Part shown: positions 1-7,640 of the stretch, piece by piece
How the letters are laid out: each line of letters opens with the position of its first letter
Position numbering within the stretch: position 1 is the stretch's first letter
Assembly: GCA_023429995.1 (NCBI GenBank)
Contig: JAEZCE010000035.1
Location: 163,501-227,500, forward strand
From: Bacillota bacterium
GTDB taxonomy: Bacteria > Bacillota > UBA4882 > UBA8346
Direction of reading: 5' to 3'
Length of the DNA stretch: 64,000 nt
Made by a program: the position numbers and the translations under genes
The notes under the pieces: model-generated
Database searches by the model: none
What the model was told of the DNA's origin: nothing
What the model saw: the letters and a program-made list of their open reading frames with translations, nothing else

Positions 1-166
1 GCAAAGCGCCGCCCAACCAGCCGACCGCCAGAATGAAACCGATGCTGATCGCCATAATGGACAGGCATTCAATCCCATAACAAATTTTCTTGACTTCAGA
101 CTGCAAGCCGGCCTTTTCGCCGATATATTCCCCGACATGATCCGCAACTTCCGCTATGGTAACCAT
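1..166 (-). CDS. AgrB-like membrane protein, 3' part outside the window
   Basis: The visible 55 residues start with MVTIAEVADHVGEYIGEK, followed by a short polar stretch containing CYGIE and a strongly hydrophobic segment (IMAISIGFILAVGWLGG) that looks like a first membrane helix. This order, an amphipathic N-terminus of the type 'ADYIGEKxGL...YGIE' before the first helix, resembles accessory gene regulator B proteins, the membrane peptidases that process AgrD-type signalling peptides. The AAAGGTG before the ATG at 166 supports the start. The catalytic His and Cys of AgrB lie beyond the window, so the family call rests on the N-terminus only. It could instead be another small multi-pass protein. 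Confidence 0.5.
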   Translation of the reverse strand, partial: MVTIAEVADHVGEYIGEKAGLQSEVKKICYGIECLSIMAISIGFILAVGWLGGAL

Positions 167-301
167 CTTCTCGCACCTTTCTTTCACCAAGGCATAAAAG
201 CGCAATATTAATTATATTGGCGCTATTGCCAATAGTTTGTCTTTACATAATAAACTATCGGGTTTTTTGCCGGGAACTTTATACTTTTTTTAAAAAAATT
301 T

Positions 302-336
302 ATAAAAAAAAGATCCTCGCAATTTGCAGGGATCTT
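302..336 (-). terminator. Rho-independent terminator of the aminotransferase gene
   Basis: Arms AAGATCC (310-316) and GGATCTT (330-336) pair, with GCAA/TTGC pairing inside. Read on the minus strand the stem is followed by a run of T (302-309). It sits about 40 bases past the stop of the minus-strand aminotransferase. Confidence 0.75.
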
Positions 337-373
337 CTTTGATGGAAGCATTCAGGATGATGAGGGATTTGTA

Positions 374-1564
374 TTATTTGTTGAGGTTAAACTCCTTGGC
401 CAAAGCGGTGAAGGCCGGCAAGGAATTTTGGATGATTTCCTTGGAAACGCAATAGGCAATCCGGAAATATCCCGGCTGACAGAATCCTTTCCCCGGGACG
501 ATTAAAATGTTATGTTTTTGGGCTGCCTGGCTAAAAGCGCCGTCATCCGGAATCGGGCTTTTGGGGAAGAGATAAAAGGCGCCTTGGGGCTTGATGACTT
601 CAAACCCGATGCCGGTCAGATGGTTATACAAAATATCCCGCCGCTCCCGGTACAAATCCAACCCGGCCACTTGGCCCTGAAGATCAGCCACCAGACGCTG
701 CATTAAAGCGGGGGCATTTACAAATCCCAGAATCCGGTTGGCGAAAACCAATGCGTTGAAAAAGAGATCGGCTTCCGGTATTTGGGGATTGATGGCGACG
801 TAACCGATGCGTTCTCCCGGTATGGCCAGGTCTTTGCTGTGGGAAGTGGCCACGATGCCATGCTCAAAAATTTTCAATATGGGCGGAGCTTCCACGCCGT
901 CATAGACCAATCCGGCATAGGGTTCATCGGAAATTAAATAAATTACTTTTCCGAGCTCCTTTTCTTTTTCCCGGATTACGGCGGCAAGGGCGGTTAATGT
1001 CTCCTCGGAATAAACCACCCCGGTGGGGTTATTGGGAGAATTGATCAGGATGGCTTTGGTTTTCGAATTGACCGCCCCCCGGATGGCCTCCGGATCCAGT
1101 TGAAAGTCGGGTTGGGTTTTGACCACCACCAGTTTGCCCCGGTGATTGTCGGTATAAAAGCCGTATTCCATGAAATAGGGAGCGCTGACAATGACCTCGT
1201 CGCCGGGGTTGAGCAAAGATTTAAAGATCACGTTCAAAGCGCCGCCGGCTCCGGAGGTCATTACGACATGATTGGCGTTTAAGGTTAGCCCGGTGCGTTT
1301 GTTTTGATAAGCCGCTATGGCCGTCCGGGTCCCCTCGTAACCGGCGTTGCTCATGTATTTATGCATTCCGGGAATGGGATGATTGGCCAGCTCACGTAGT
1401 CCTTGCTGAAAAGACTCCGGCGGTTCCAGATCGGGATTGCCCAGGGAGAAATCATAAACCTTATCCGGACCGTAAATGCGGCGCAGGCGGTCGCCCTCTT
1501 CAAACATTTTCCGGACCAGCGAGGAGTGATTGAGAGATTCGCGGATCTGATCGGAGATAGACAT
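374..1564 (-). CDS. Class I/II PLP-dependent aminotransferase (AspB family)
   Basis: A 396-residue soluble fold-type I aminotransferase, transferring an amino group between an amino acid and a 2-oxo acid in the cytoplasm. Visible signatures are SLGNPD near the N-terminus, the INSPNNPTG cofactor motif, SDEPYAGLVYD, the PLP-lysine segment SHSKDLAIPGERIGY and FRIAYCVS near the C-terminus with the carboxylate-binding Arg. Length is normal for the family. The ATG at 1564 has GGAGGT seven bases upstream. It is monocistronic, with its own terminator. The family is broad (aspartate, aromatic or alanine substrates), and the sequence alone does not fix the substrate. Confidence 0.9.
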   Translation of the reverse strand: MSISDQIRESLNHSSLVRKMFEEGDRLRRIYGPDKVYDFSLGNPDLEPPESFQQGLRELANHPIPGMHKYMSNAGYEGTRTAIAAYQNKRTGLTLNANHVVMTSGAGGALNVIFKSLLNPGDEVIVSAPYFMEYGFYTDNHRGKLVVVKTQPDFQLDPEAIRGAVNSKTKAILINSPNNPTGVVYSEETLTALAAVIREKEKELGKVIYLISDEPYAGLVYDGVEAPPILKIFEHGIVATSHSKDLAIPGERIGYVAINPQIPEADLFFNALVFANRILGFVNAPALMQRLVADLQGQVAGLDLYRERRDILYNHLTGIGFEVIKPQGAFYLFPKSPIPDDGAFSQAAQKHNILIVPGKGFCQPGYFRIAYCVSKEIIQNSLPAFTALAKEFNLNK

Positions 1565-1798
1565 GGAAAAAACCTCCTTGGATATAATTGATTGTGAACG
1601 TTACGGCAAAAATGCAAGCCCTGATTCTGGCGGGGCCGGGGGTGAGTCGCTTTTAGACACCCTGAAGAATGAAATTGAATCGTTTAAAATAAATCCTGAG
1701 CGCCGGTTTTTTTTCAGATCATTCGCGAAGCGTTAGGATAATCCTGCCACAAAGACAGGAATTGGATCATTTACCGGAATGATTTTTGAAAGTGCCTC

Positions 1799-1827
1799 TT
1801 TACAGTTTATCAAAGATAGGTTATAAT
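1799..1827 (+). promoter_or_regulatory. Promoter of tRNA-Leu
   Basis: TTTACA (1799-1804) and a perfect TATAAT (1822-1827) are separated by 17 bases, ending 18 bases before the mature tRNA 5' end. This is a housekeeping sigma-A type promoter. Confidence 0.8.
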
Positions 1828-1845
1828 TTATGATACACGTGAAGT

Positions 1846-1932
1846 GCCGAAGTGGTGGAACTGGCAGACGCGCAGCGTTCAGGGCGCTGTGTCCGCAAGG
1901 GCGTGCGGGTTCAAATCCCGCCTTCGGCACCA
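1846..1932 (+). tRNA. tRNA-Leu (anticodon CAG)
   Basis: A complete class II tRNA. The acceptor stem is GCCGAAG/CTTCGGC, with discriminator A and encoded CCA (1930-1932). The D arm contains GGTGGAACTGGCAGAC, the anticodon loop TTCAGGG gives CAG, the long variable arm is TGTCCGCAAGGGCGT, and the T arm GGGTTCAAATCCC is canonical. It reads Leu codon CUG. The 3' end abuts an integrase remnant, which is the usual geometry of an integration site. Confidence 0.97.
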
Positions 1933-1973
1933 ATAATTTTCTCAATACTTTTGAGATTTTGCGAACAGATGGT

Positions 1974-2160
1974 TTAGATTACTTTTCCAAAAACAGCGCC
2001 GAATATACGGGCGCTTTCTTTTTGTAGAGTCGGTAAAACGTGGCTATAAATATCAAGAGTAATGTCGATTTTTGAATGTCCTAATTTTTCAGAAACGACT
2101 TTGGGATGAACACCTTGACTTCTATACGATGTTTCTTCAGTATTTCAGCCAGTTGAATGG
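1974..2160 (-). pseudogene. Tyrosine integrase remnant (C-terminal part, internally deleted)
   Basis: On the minus strand, 2120 down to 1974 encodes QGVHPKVVSEKLGHSKID, then ITLDIYSHVLPTLQ and a stop at 1974-1976. This is the typical end of a phage/ICE tyrosine recombinase, with the GH motif and the catalytic Tyr in DIYSH. Upstream in another frame is QLAEILKKHRIE, which resembles the stretch normally found well before the HxxR box. The central part, including that box, is missing and the frame is broken at about 2119. It lies 41 bases from the tRNA-Leu 3' end, so it marks an old tRNA-targeted integrated element. It is not functional as it stands. Confidence 0.85.
1995..2023 (+). terminator. 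Possible terminator downstream of tRNA-Leu
   Basis: AGCGCC (1995-2000) pairs with GGCGCT (2010-2015), followed by TTCTTTTT. It overlaps the integrase remnant on the other strand, so it may be fortuitous, but its position suits ending the tRNA transcript. Confidence 0.45.
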
Positions 2161-2280
2161 AAATAATAATTTATCTTATTTTGTCCTACACTGTGAGACA
2201 TTCTCACATAATAAAAAGAAGGGTATCTCAAGTTGACCCCTTCTTTTCAAAAATTTTCCGCGCCTTTTAAATGATCCAGG

Positions 2281-2625
2281 TTATTTTGCTTGCTTTAAGA
2301 CTGCCCGTGACTCAGGATTAAGCTTTATTATTTCGCCCTCGATGTTATCAAGACGATTATTGATTCTCACAAGAGAAGGCTTTACGAGGTCCATATCTTC
2401 AACCAAACCTCTAAGTGTGGGTTTTACAATGCCCATATCTTCAACCAAACCTCTAAGTGTAGGTTTCACAATATCCATATCCTCGATTAAGCCATCAACT
2501 TTTTGTTCTAATCGTTCCATTCTGTTTCGAAGGTCGTCTTGTCCTTCGCCAAAAGTTTTAAACTGAGAAGATAGATGTTCGAGTAAAACCGCTACTTGCG
2601 CGCTCGTGTACGAATTATCTTCCAT
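2281..2625 (-). CDS. Small coiled-coil protein with 14-residue tandem repeats
   Basis: About 114 residues, hydrophilic and helical, starting MEDNSYTSAQVAVLLEHL. The middle carries three near-copies of a 14-residue unit (GLIEDMDIVKPTLR, GLVEDMGIVKPTLR, GLVEDMDLVKPSLV), matching 42-bp DNA repeats. Heptad-like spacing of hydrophobic residues (RMERLEQKVDGL, INNRLDNIEGEI) predicts a coiled coil. The ATG at 2625 has AAGGGAG seven bases upstream; a further in-frame ATG at 2643 lacks a site. It lies in the AT-rich stretch next to the integrase remnant and may be cargo of that element. The function is not recognised. Confidence 0.6.
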   Translation of the reverse strand: MEDNSYTSAQVAVLLEHLSSQFKTFGEGQDDLRNRMERLEQKVDGLIEDMDIVKPTLRGLVEDMGIVKPTLRGLVEDMDLVKPSLVRINNRLDNIEGEIIKLNPESRAVLKQAK

Positions 2626-2804
2626 AATTATTGCTCCCTTCAATTTTCAGATGATAATTTCTACATTCAGAGTATTAATCCTTTAGATATTCCAGTTCTT
2701 TTTTGATTTGTCCAAATCTTCCGGTTTTCGAATAGACAGCTTTTTTCTTCCATGATAAAATTAAAGCACTAACCAGGGCATACTTATATTTCCAATACGA
2801 AAGG

Positions 2805-2897
2805 ATGGACGCTATGCTTTGTGAAAACTTGGATAATTTATACCCGAATATGGAAGAGAAAGCGGAGCGGATTATTGAGGCCAACAGTAAAAAGTAA
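2805..2897 (+). CDS. Very small open frame or gene fragment, unknown
   Basis: MDAMLCENLDNLYPNMEEKA continues to ERIIEANSKK, 30 residues. The frame stays open for about 17 codons upstream without a start, so it may be the end of a degraded gene. An opposing open frame (2675-2884) encodes a Ser/Lys-rich sequence with no recognisable features. The whole 1933-2940 stretch is AT-richer than its flanks and looks like residue of the integrated element. Confidence 0.25.
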   Translation: MDAMLCENLDNLYPNMEEKAERIIEANSKK

Positions 2898-2944
2898 GAG
2901 GATTCACTCTATGGAATCGACACTTTAATAAAGGAAAGACTATC

Positions 2945-3517
2945 ATGGGTAAATTATTTTGGAAACCGGGGACGTTGCTTTACCCGGCGCCGGTTGTCCT
3001 GGTAAGCTGCGGGGAACTTCAAGGAGTTAAAAACATCATCACCATTGCCTGGGCCGGAACGGTAGCCTCCGATCCGGTGATGGTTTCCATCTCGGTGCGG
3101 CCGGAGCGTTATTCCTATCCTCTCATCAAGGAGAGCGGAGAATTTGTGATTAACCTGCCCAACCGTAATATGGCCCGGGCGGTGGATTATTGCGGAGTGG
3201 TTTCCGGCAAGGATTGCGACAAATTTCAGGCCACCGGATTAACGGCGGCGGCGGCGCGAAATCTGAAAGCGCCCGTGATTGAAGAGGCCCCCTTGGCCTT
3301 GGAGTGCAAGGTGAGCGCGGTCGAGGATTTAGGCTCCCACCACCTGTTTTTGGCCAAAGTTACCGGAATACAGGTAGAGGAGGGGTTAATCGACCGGAGC
3401 GGCCGGTTAAATCTGGAGAAGGCCGACCTGATAAGCTACGTTCACGGCCAATACCGGACGTTGGGAGAGGCCGTCGGCAGCTTCGGTTTTTCCGTTAAAA
3501 AACGCCGCAAAAAGTAG
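2945..3517 (+). CDS. Flavin reductase family protein (FMN-binding split barrel)
   Basis: A 190-residue cytoplasmic protein of the flavin reductase-like/DIM6-NTAB group, which bind FMN and typically pass electrons from NAD(P)H to flavin or to a partner oxidoreductase. Visible features are the N-terminal PAPVVLVSCG, NIITIAWAGTVASDPVMVSISVRP (the FMN phosphate-binding strand region), FVINLPNRNMARAVDYCG and a central LGSHHLFLAKVTGI. The basic tail is KKRRKK. AAAGGAAA precedes the ATG. It is a single gene. The partner and physiological electron acceptor are not evident. Confidence 0.85.
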   Translation: MGKLFWKPGTLLYPAPVVLVSCGELQGVKNIITIAWAGTVASDPVMVSISVRPERYSYPLIKESGEFVINLPNRNMARAVDYCGVVSGKDCDKFQATGLTAAAARNLKAPVIEEAPLALECKVSAVEDLGSHHLFLAKVTGIQVEEGLIDRSGRLNLEKADLISYVHGQYRTLGEAVGSFGFSVKKRRKK

Positions 3518-3562
3518 GCTTGATTTCTAAAGCGCCTTATAGACCAGCCTCGTAAAAAAACC

Positions 3563-3589
3563 TAAAAAAAACCACCCGCAAGGGTGGTT
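3563..3589 (-). terminator. Terminator of the zinc-ribbon gene
   Basis: AACCACCC (3570-3577), tetraloop GCAA, GGGTGGTT (3582-3589). On the minus strand the stem runs straight into a T tract (3563-3569). Confidence 0.85.
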
Positions 3590-3597
3590 CCGTTATT

Positions 3598-3897
3598 TTA
3601 GTATGAACGTCTGGATTGGAAGCAGTCACGGCAATAAACGGGTTTGTCACCGCTGGGTTGGAAAGGAACTTTGGTGGGTTTGCCGCATTCCGCGCAAACC
3701 GCATCATAAAGTTGACGATCTCTGCTTTGAAAACCGCCACGGCCTCTGCCGGATTGGGATTTCTTAGCAGCCCGGCATGCGGGACAACGGCCAGGCTCAT
3801 TGGTAAATCCTTTGGATTCGAAGAATTCCTGTTCGCTGGCTGTAAAAATAAAATCTTGTCCACAATCTTTACATGTTTTTGTTTTATCCTGAAACAT
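3598..3897 (-). CDS. Zinc-ribbon domain protein
   Basis: A 99-residue protein with two Cys-pair modules. The N-terminal one is CKDCGQDF...CPACRAAKK, in the family known from small 'probable zinc-ribbon' proteins, with the conserved TASEQEFFESKGF between the pairs. After a Gly/Arg/Gln-rich linker (SGRGRGGFQSRDR), the C-terminal one is CAECGKPTKVPF...CRDCF. Both CxxC pairs are intact, so each could hold one zinc ion. AAAGGTGAGG precedes the ATG. Proteins of this type are common in Bacillota and Chloroflexi and are often annotated as nucleic-acid binding, but the role is not established. Confidence 0.85.
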   Translation of the reverse strand: MFQDKTKTCKDCGQDFIFTASEQEFFESKGFTNEPGRCPACRAAKKSQSGRGRGGFQSRDRQLYDAVCAECGKPTKVPFQPSGDKPVYCRDCFQSRRSY

Positions 3898-4148
3898 TAA
3901 AAAACCTCACCTTTTAGCCCTACGGGCTCTTATTTTACCTTCCCTGGACTATTCGGAGGCAATTCATTTCAGAATTTGCAAACCTTATGATCCTGTTTAG
4001 GTACAATTTTATAATATCATGAATCAAAGGAAATACAAGTACTAATTTTCCTACCTAATTTTTACGGAGGATATGACCTTGGGGATGGAGAATTATAATG
4101 GAAACGTACACTATGCGCGTAACCTGCGTGCGCTGGGGAGGGTTCTTT

Positions 4149-4802
4149 ATGGACGAAACGAATCAAACGTCCTGGAATTTTACGGGTAACGGTTACATTA
4201 TGTTATTTAAATTTCCCAAATCGTTTATTCTCGACCATGGTTTTTTACCCGAGCGGTTTCGGAAAGGGTTTTACGGAAATGTCGGGGCCATCGTGTTTGC
4301 GGATTACCACCATTCCGACCTGGGCCCTTATCAAGAATTGTTTTTCGTACCCGGGAAATTGCGCCATCAACACCGCAAGGTTTATACGATTTCCAAAAAT
4401 TATGTTTCCGACAACCGGGAGGGACTTGAAAATTCTTTGAGTAGTTGGGGAATATCTAAAGAAAAGGCGGGTTTCCGGTTTATCCCCGGAAAGGATTTGG
4501 ATAGTCTGCAAGTTACGCAAAACGGGGTCCCCGTCATCGATATCACGGTCAAGGTTTCCAAAAAGGGCTGGACTTTTCCTTTGTGGACGTTTTTTCACCC
4601 TCTCCATATGATTCAATACGAGGACGGGAAAACTTTCAGTTTCAACCTCCATGGGAGTGGAAAAGGGAGATTTGCCGCGATCATGAAAGTCGACGTCAAT
4701 CCCGACCGCTTTCCCAATTTTGCGTTTTTTAAACATGTGGCCATCATCCGGGTTACGGATTTCCATTTCAAACTGCCCCCGGCCAAAATGAAAGAGGAGT
4801 AA
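4149..4802 (+). CDS. Acetoacetate decarboxylase-like (ADC superfamily) protein
   Basis: 217 residues from MDETNQTSWNF. The signature GPYQELFFVPGK, then YTISKNYVSDNREGLENSL and SSWGISKEKAGFRF, match the ADC fold, where the equivalent segments are 'SPVGPYxEL' and 'GRExWGxPK'. An FSFNLHGSGKG strand follows in the C-terminal half. I chose the ATG at 4149 because GGGGAGGG lies eight bases upstream; an in-frame ATG at 4098 would add 17 residues but has a weaker site. True acetoacetate decarboxylases use a Lys Schiff base. The WGxxKE lysine position is present here, but decarboxylase activity is not proven; many relatives are of unknown activity. Confidence 0.65.
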   Translation: MDETNQTSWNFTGNGYIMLFKFPKSFILDHGFLPERFRKGFYGNVGAIVFADYHHSDLGPYQELFFVPGKLRHQHRKVYTISKNYVSDNREGLENSLSSWGISKEKAGFRFIPGKDLDSLQVTQNGVPVIDITVKVSKKGWTFPLWTFFHPLHMIQYEDGKTFSFNLHGSGKGRFAAIMKVDVNPDRFPNFAFFKHVAIIRVTDFHFKLPPAKMKEE

Positions 4803-5109
4803 CAACAAAAAGGTTTTTTTTTCCACAACATCAAGCGCCAGGAGGGCATGGCTGGAATTTGCAAAAATCACAAAAGGTTCTTGGGGAGCCTTGGCAAATC
4901 CTGCGGGAATCCCAATACCAGAAATTTGAAAACCGTAGAGGAGCGACTGCGGTTTTTTTTGTTGATATTCCTGGCCGGGAATGGAACATAAAAAAAGCTT
5001 TTTTCCATATATTTCTCCGATATGACAATTACCAGATGGGTGGTTTTTTTTGTATATAGAAAAGCCCAGCTAGGAAGATTATAATGATTTTATAAAAGGA
5101 GGGGGTTTT
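4803..5109. other. Gene-free stretch before the phosphorylase
   Basis: Contains one clear terminator hairpin (4931-4960) and a good ribosome-binding site for the next gene at its end. Short open frames on both strands (about 65 codons) have no start signals and no recognisable motifs. The segment 4850-4930 is GC-rich and could be transcribed leader sequence, but I recognise no riboswitch class. Confidence 0.4.
4931..4960 (+). terminator. Rho-independent terminator
   Basis: ACCGTAG (4932-4938) pairs with CTGCGGT (4947-4953) through one G-T wobble, followed by a run of T. It lies 130 bases after the ADC-like gene and ends its transcript, or attenuates a transcript entering the next gene. Confidence 0.8.
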
Positions 5110-6729
5110 TTGGCAGACCAAAATAATATGCCGAAAGTGGCTTATTTTTGTATGGAATATGGTCTGGACGCATCCTTTCGGACTTATGCGGGGGGCCTTG
5201 GAATATTGGCCGGGGATTACCTCAAGGGCGCGAAAGACCATGGGTATCCGATAGTCGGAATCGGCATCAAATGGAAACAAGGTTATACCGATCAAAGGAT
5301 TGGTCGGGATGACCGGCCCTATGATAGCTATCATAATTACCAGTACGATTTTTTGAAAGATACCGGAGTGAAGATTGTGGTGCCAATCCGGAGACGGAAT
5401 GTAGTCTGCAAGGTTTGGCTGGTCGATCATTTCGGTAATGCTCCCCTGTATTTGCTGGATACCGATGTGCCTGAGAATCAGGATCCCTGGATAACCGGTC
5501 AATTATACGGCTGGTTTGGGGAAGAACGGATTGCCCAGGAAATGGTTCTGGGGATTGGCGGCGTGAAGGCCTTGCGGGCCCTCGGCATTACCACGGATGT
5601 CTACCATTTCAATGAAGGCCATGCAGTCTTTGCCGGGTTTGAACTGATCCGGGAGAAACTGGAATGGGGATTGAACTATGATGCGGCATTGGCTGCGGTC
5701 CGGGAACAAATCGTTTTTACGACCCACACCCCGATCGTTGAAGGCAATGAATCCCATGATCTTGACCGGTTGATGTATATGGGGGCTAACAACGGTTTAT
5801 CGGCGGAGCAAATGATGGAAATCGGCGGCAAACCTTTTAATATGACGGTCGCGGCTTTGCATTTGTCGAGAATCACCAATGCGGTTGCCGATCTACACTG
5901 TCAGACCGCCAACAAAATGTGGTCGTATGTTTCCGGTTGCTCGCCCATTGTCGGCATTACCAACGCGATTCATAGGCCGACCTGGGTTGATCCGGAAATG
6001 TTGCGGGCGGCCGCGGGAGAGGGCTCCCTGTGGGAACAGCATCAAAAAAACAAACAAAAATTGGTTGGATTTATTAAAGAAAGAACCGGGAGCGAGCTGA
6101 ATCCGGAAGGTTTGTTAATCGGTTTTTCAAGACGGGCTGCCGGGTATAAACGGAGCGGATTCATTTTCAGCAGACCGGACATCATCGCTCCCCTGCTGGA
6201 AAAGGGGAAACTTCAGATCGTGTTTTCCGGTAAAGCTCATCCGTTGGATGACGGCGGTAAAAGGGTGGTTGAAAACCTGGTGCAGATGTCCAAACGCTAT
6301 CCGGGCGCGGTGGTGTTTTTGGAGAACTATGATATGACCATCGGTAAAATGTTGACCACCGGTTCCGATGTTTGGCTGAACAACCCGCGGCGTCCGAAAG
6401 AGGCCAGCGGCACTTCAGGGATGAAGGCTGCGATGAACGGGGTCCTTAACTTGAGTATTCTGGACGGCTGGTGGCCGGAGGCCTGCAGGCACGGAATCAA
6501 CGGTTGGCAATTTGGAGACGGTTTTGAAAGCTGCTCCGAATATGAACAGGACGAACATGATTTGAACGCCCTTTACCGGGTTTTACAAGAGGAAGTAATT
6601 CCTACCTATTATCATGACCGTGAAAAATGGATTCGGATGATGGGGGAGAGCATTAACAGTACCCGCGAAACTTTCGCCGTCAAACGTATGCTGGAGGATT
6701 ACTATCAAAAGATGTATATTTCAAAATAA
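5110..6729 (+). CDS. glgP: Alpha-glucan phosphorylase (short GT35 type)
   Basis: A 539-residue cytoplasmic enzyme that splits terminal alpha-1,4-glucosyl units of glycogen or maltodextrin with phosphate to give glucose 1-phosphate. The N-terminal AYFCMEYGLDASFRTYAGG and GGLGILAGDYLK match the GT35 start. HFNEGHAVF, FTTHTPIVEGNESHD and the PLP-binding segment EASGTSGMKAAMNG (with the cofactor lysine) are intact, followed by NLSILDGWWPEA. The length is that of the short bacterial/archaeal subfamily rather than the 800-residue animal type. Translation starts at TTG 5110 after AAAGGAGGGGG. It has two terminators behind it and no glg neighbours. Confidence 0.92.
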   Translation: MADQNNMPKVAYFCMEYGLDASFRTYAGGLGILAGDYLKGAKDHGYPIVGIGIKWKQGYTDQRIGRDDRPYDSYHNYQYDFLKDTGVKIVVPIRRRNVVCKVWLVDHFGNAPLYLLDTDVPENQDPWITGQLYGWFGEERIAQEMVLGIGGVKALRALGITTDVYHFNEGHAVFAGFELIREKLEWGLNYDAALAAVREQIVFTTHTPIVEGNESHDLDRLMYMGANNGLSAEQMMEIGGKPFNMTVAALHLSRITNAVADLHCQTANKMWSYVSGCSPIVGITNAIHRPTWVDPEMLRAAAGEGSLWEQHQKNKQKLVGFIKERTGSELNPEGLLIGFSRRAAGYKRSGFIFSRPDIIAPLLEKGKLQIVFSGKAHPLDDGGKRVVENLVQMSKRYPGAVVFLENYDMTIGKMLTTGSDVWLNNPRRPKEASGTSGMKAAMNGVLNLSILDGWWPEACRHGINGWQFGDGFESCSEYEQDEHDLNALYRVLQEEVIPTYYHDREKWIRMMGESINSTRETFAVKRMLEDYYQKMYISK

Positions 6730-6776
6730 TTTCTTAGGATTTATATTTATTTCATGGATTGATTCATATGAATTTC

Positions 6777-6812
6777 AAAAAGCCGCTGGAGGATTTGGAC
6801 AGTGGCTTTTTG
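6777..6812 (+). terminator. Terminator of the phosphorylase gene
   Basis: A 12-bp stem AAAAAGCCGCTG (6777-6788) / CAGTGGCTTTTT (6800-6811) with one G-T pair; the T run is part of the 3' arm. Confidence 0.85.
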
Positions 6813-6832
6813 ATTGAATTCTGTTCTGACTT

Positions 6833-6860
6833 TTCATCCCTTTCGGGATGAATTTTTTTA
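6833..6860 (+). terminator. Second, back-up terminator
   Basis: TTCATCCC (6833-6840), loop TTTC, GGGATGAA (6845-6852), then seven T. A tandem terminator immediately behind the first. Confidence 0.85.
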
Positions 6861-6920
6861 GTCGAGATATTTAATAAATTTAGGTTGAATTTTCTTAATA
6901 AAAAAGAAATCTAATGGATT

Positions 6921-7163
6921 ATTAATTTCCTGAAGGGGGAATTCAGGTTTTATGTCCCGGAAATGAAATCCGGAAGGAAAGATTAATTCTTAAGAGCAAA
7001 GATTAATTTCCGGAAGGGGGAATTGAAGATTTGTGTTCCGGAAATGAAATCCGGAAGGGAAGATTAATTCTTAAGAGCAAAGATTAATTTCCGGAAGAGG
7101 GAATTCACGATTTGTGTTCCGGAAATGAAATCCGGAGGCCAAGATTAATTCTTAAGAGCTAAG
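6921..7163. repeat. Three tandem copies of an 81-bp noncoding repeat
   Basis: Units start at 6921, 7002 and 7083, each beginning ATTAATTTCC(T/G)GAAG and ending TTAATTCTTAAGAGC(A/T)AAG. A broken fourth start (TTTAATTTATC) follows at 7164. Each unit holds a dyad, TTCCGG with CCGGAA around AAATGAAAT. All six frames carry stops, so the repeat is not coding. Copy-to-copy differences are a few bases. Confidence 0.9.
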
Positions 7164-7259
7164 TTTAATTTATCATAAATTGGATGACCATTTTATATTA
7201 TTTTGTTAAATTCCGGATAAAAGTTAGCAAATCCGGTCCTAAAGGATAAGCGAAAAGTT

Positions 7260-7404
7260 GGCCTAAAAGAAGTTAACGGAGACGGGATTTACAGGATTTA
7301 CAGGATTTACGGGATTAAGGAAATGGATAATTCATAGGGGTTATAAAAAATCTTGTAAATCCATAAAATCATGTTAATCCTGTTTAAGTTCTTTTAGTTA
7401 GGCC
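7260..7404. repeat. Long imperfect inverted repeat with GGATTTACA motifs
   Basis: The outer arms are GGCCTAAAAGAA (7260-7271) and TTCTTTTAGTTAGGCC (7389-7404). Inside, GGATTTACA occurs as repeats on the left, and CTTGTAAATCC and GTTAATCCTG on the right are their complement. This resembles a class of dispersed intergenic palindromes ('GGATTTACAGGATTAAC' type) seen in many environmental bacteria. No gene lies inside; 7405-7589 holds nothing I can identify. Confidence 0.7.
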
Positions 7405-7589
7405 GCAGTATAGTTTGACTACGCTCGGTCAGGTATTTTAGAATATTTATTTCACCTTGGATGAATTGATTAATATTTTATATCGATTGAATATCATTGA
7501 TTTCCCGTTTTCCTTCCGGGATATGGGTTAAGCCTTAAGTTGGGAATAGGGTACGGTACATCGTCTGGAACAAACGGCGTTCATTTTTG

Positions 7590-7618
7590 TTAAAGAAAGG
7601 ACCGCCGCGGACGGTCCT
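7590..7618 (-). terminator. Terminator of the small helical protein gene
   Basis: AGGACCG (7598-7604) and CGGTCCT (7612-7618), with TTTCTTT following on the minus strand. Confidence 0.7.
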
Positions 7619-7640
7619 CTCTGATGATTTCCCTTTTTAC

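Noticed and set aside
1733..2027. Open frames on both strands across the tRNA (for example a frame with RSGGTGRRAA)
   Set aside because: They are read-through of the tRNA-Leu gene, a well-known source of false small proteins.
4245..4871. A 208-residue frame on the minus strand opposite the ADC-like gene
   Set aside because: The plus-strand protein has family motifs and a strong ribosome-binding site; the minus frame has neither.
4859..5059. Possible small gene or riboswitch before the phosphorylase
   Set aside because: No start signal, no conserved riboswitch core recognised, and a terminator lies within the frame.
6921..7163. CRISPR array
   Set aside because: Units are 81 bp, directly adjacent and lack unique spacers; no cas genes are in the window.
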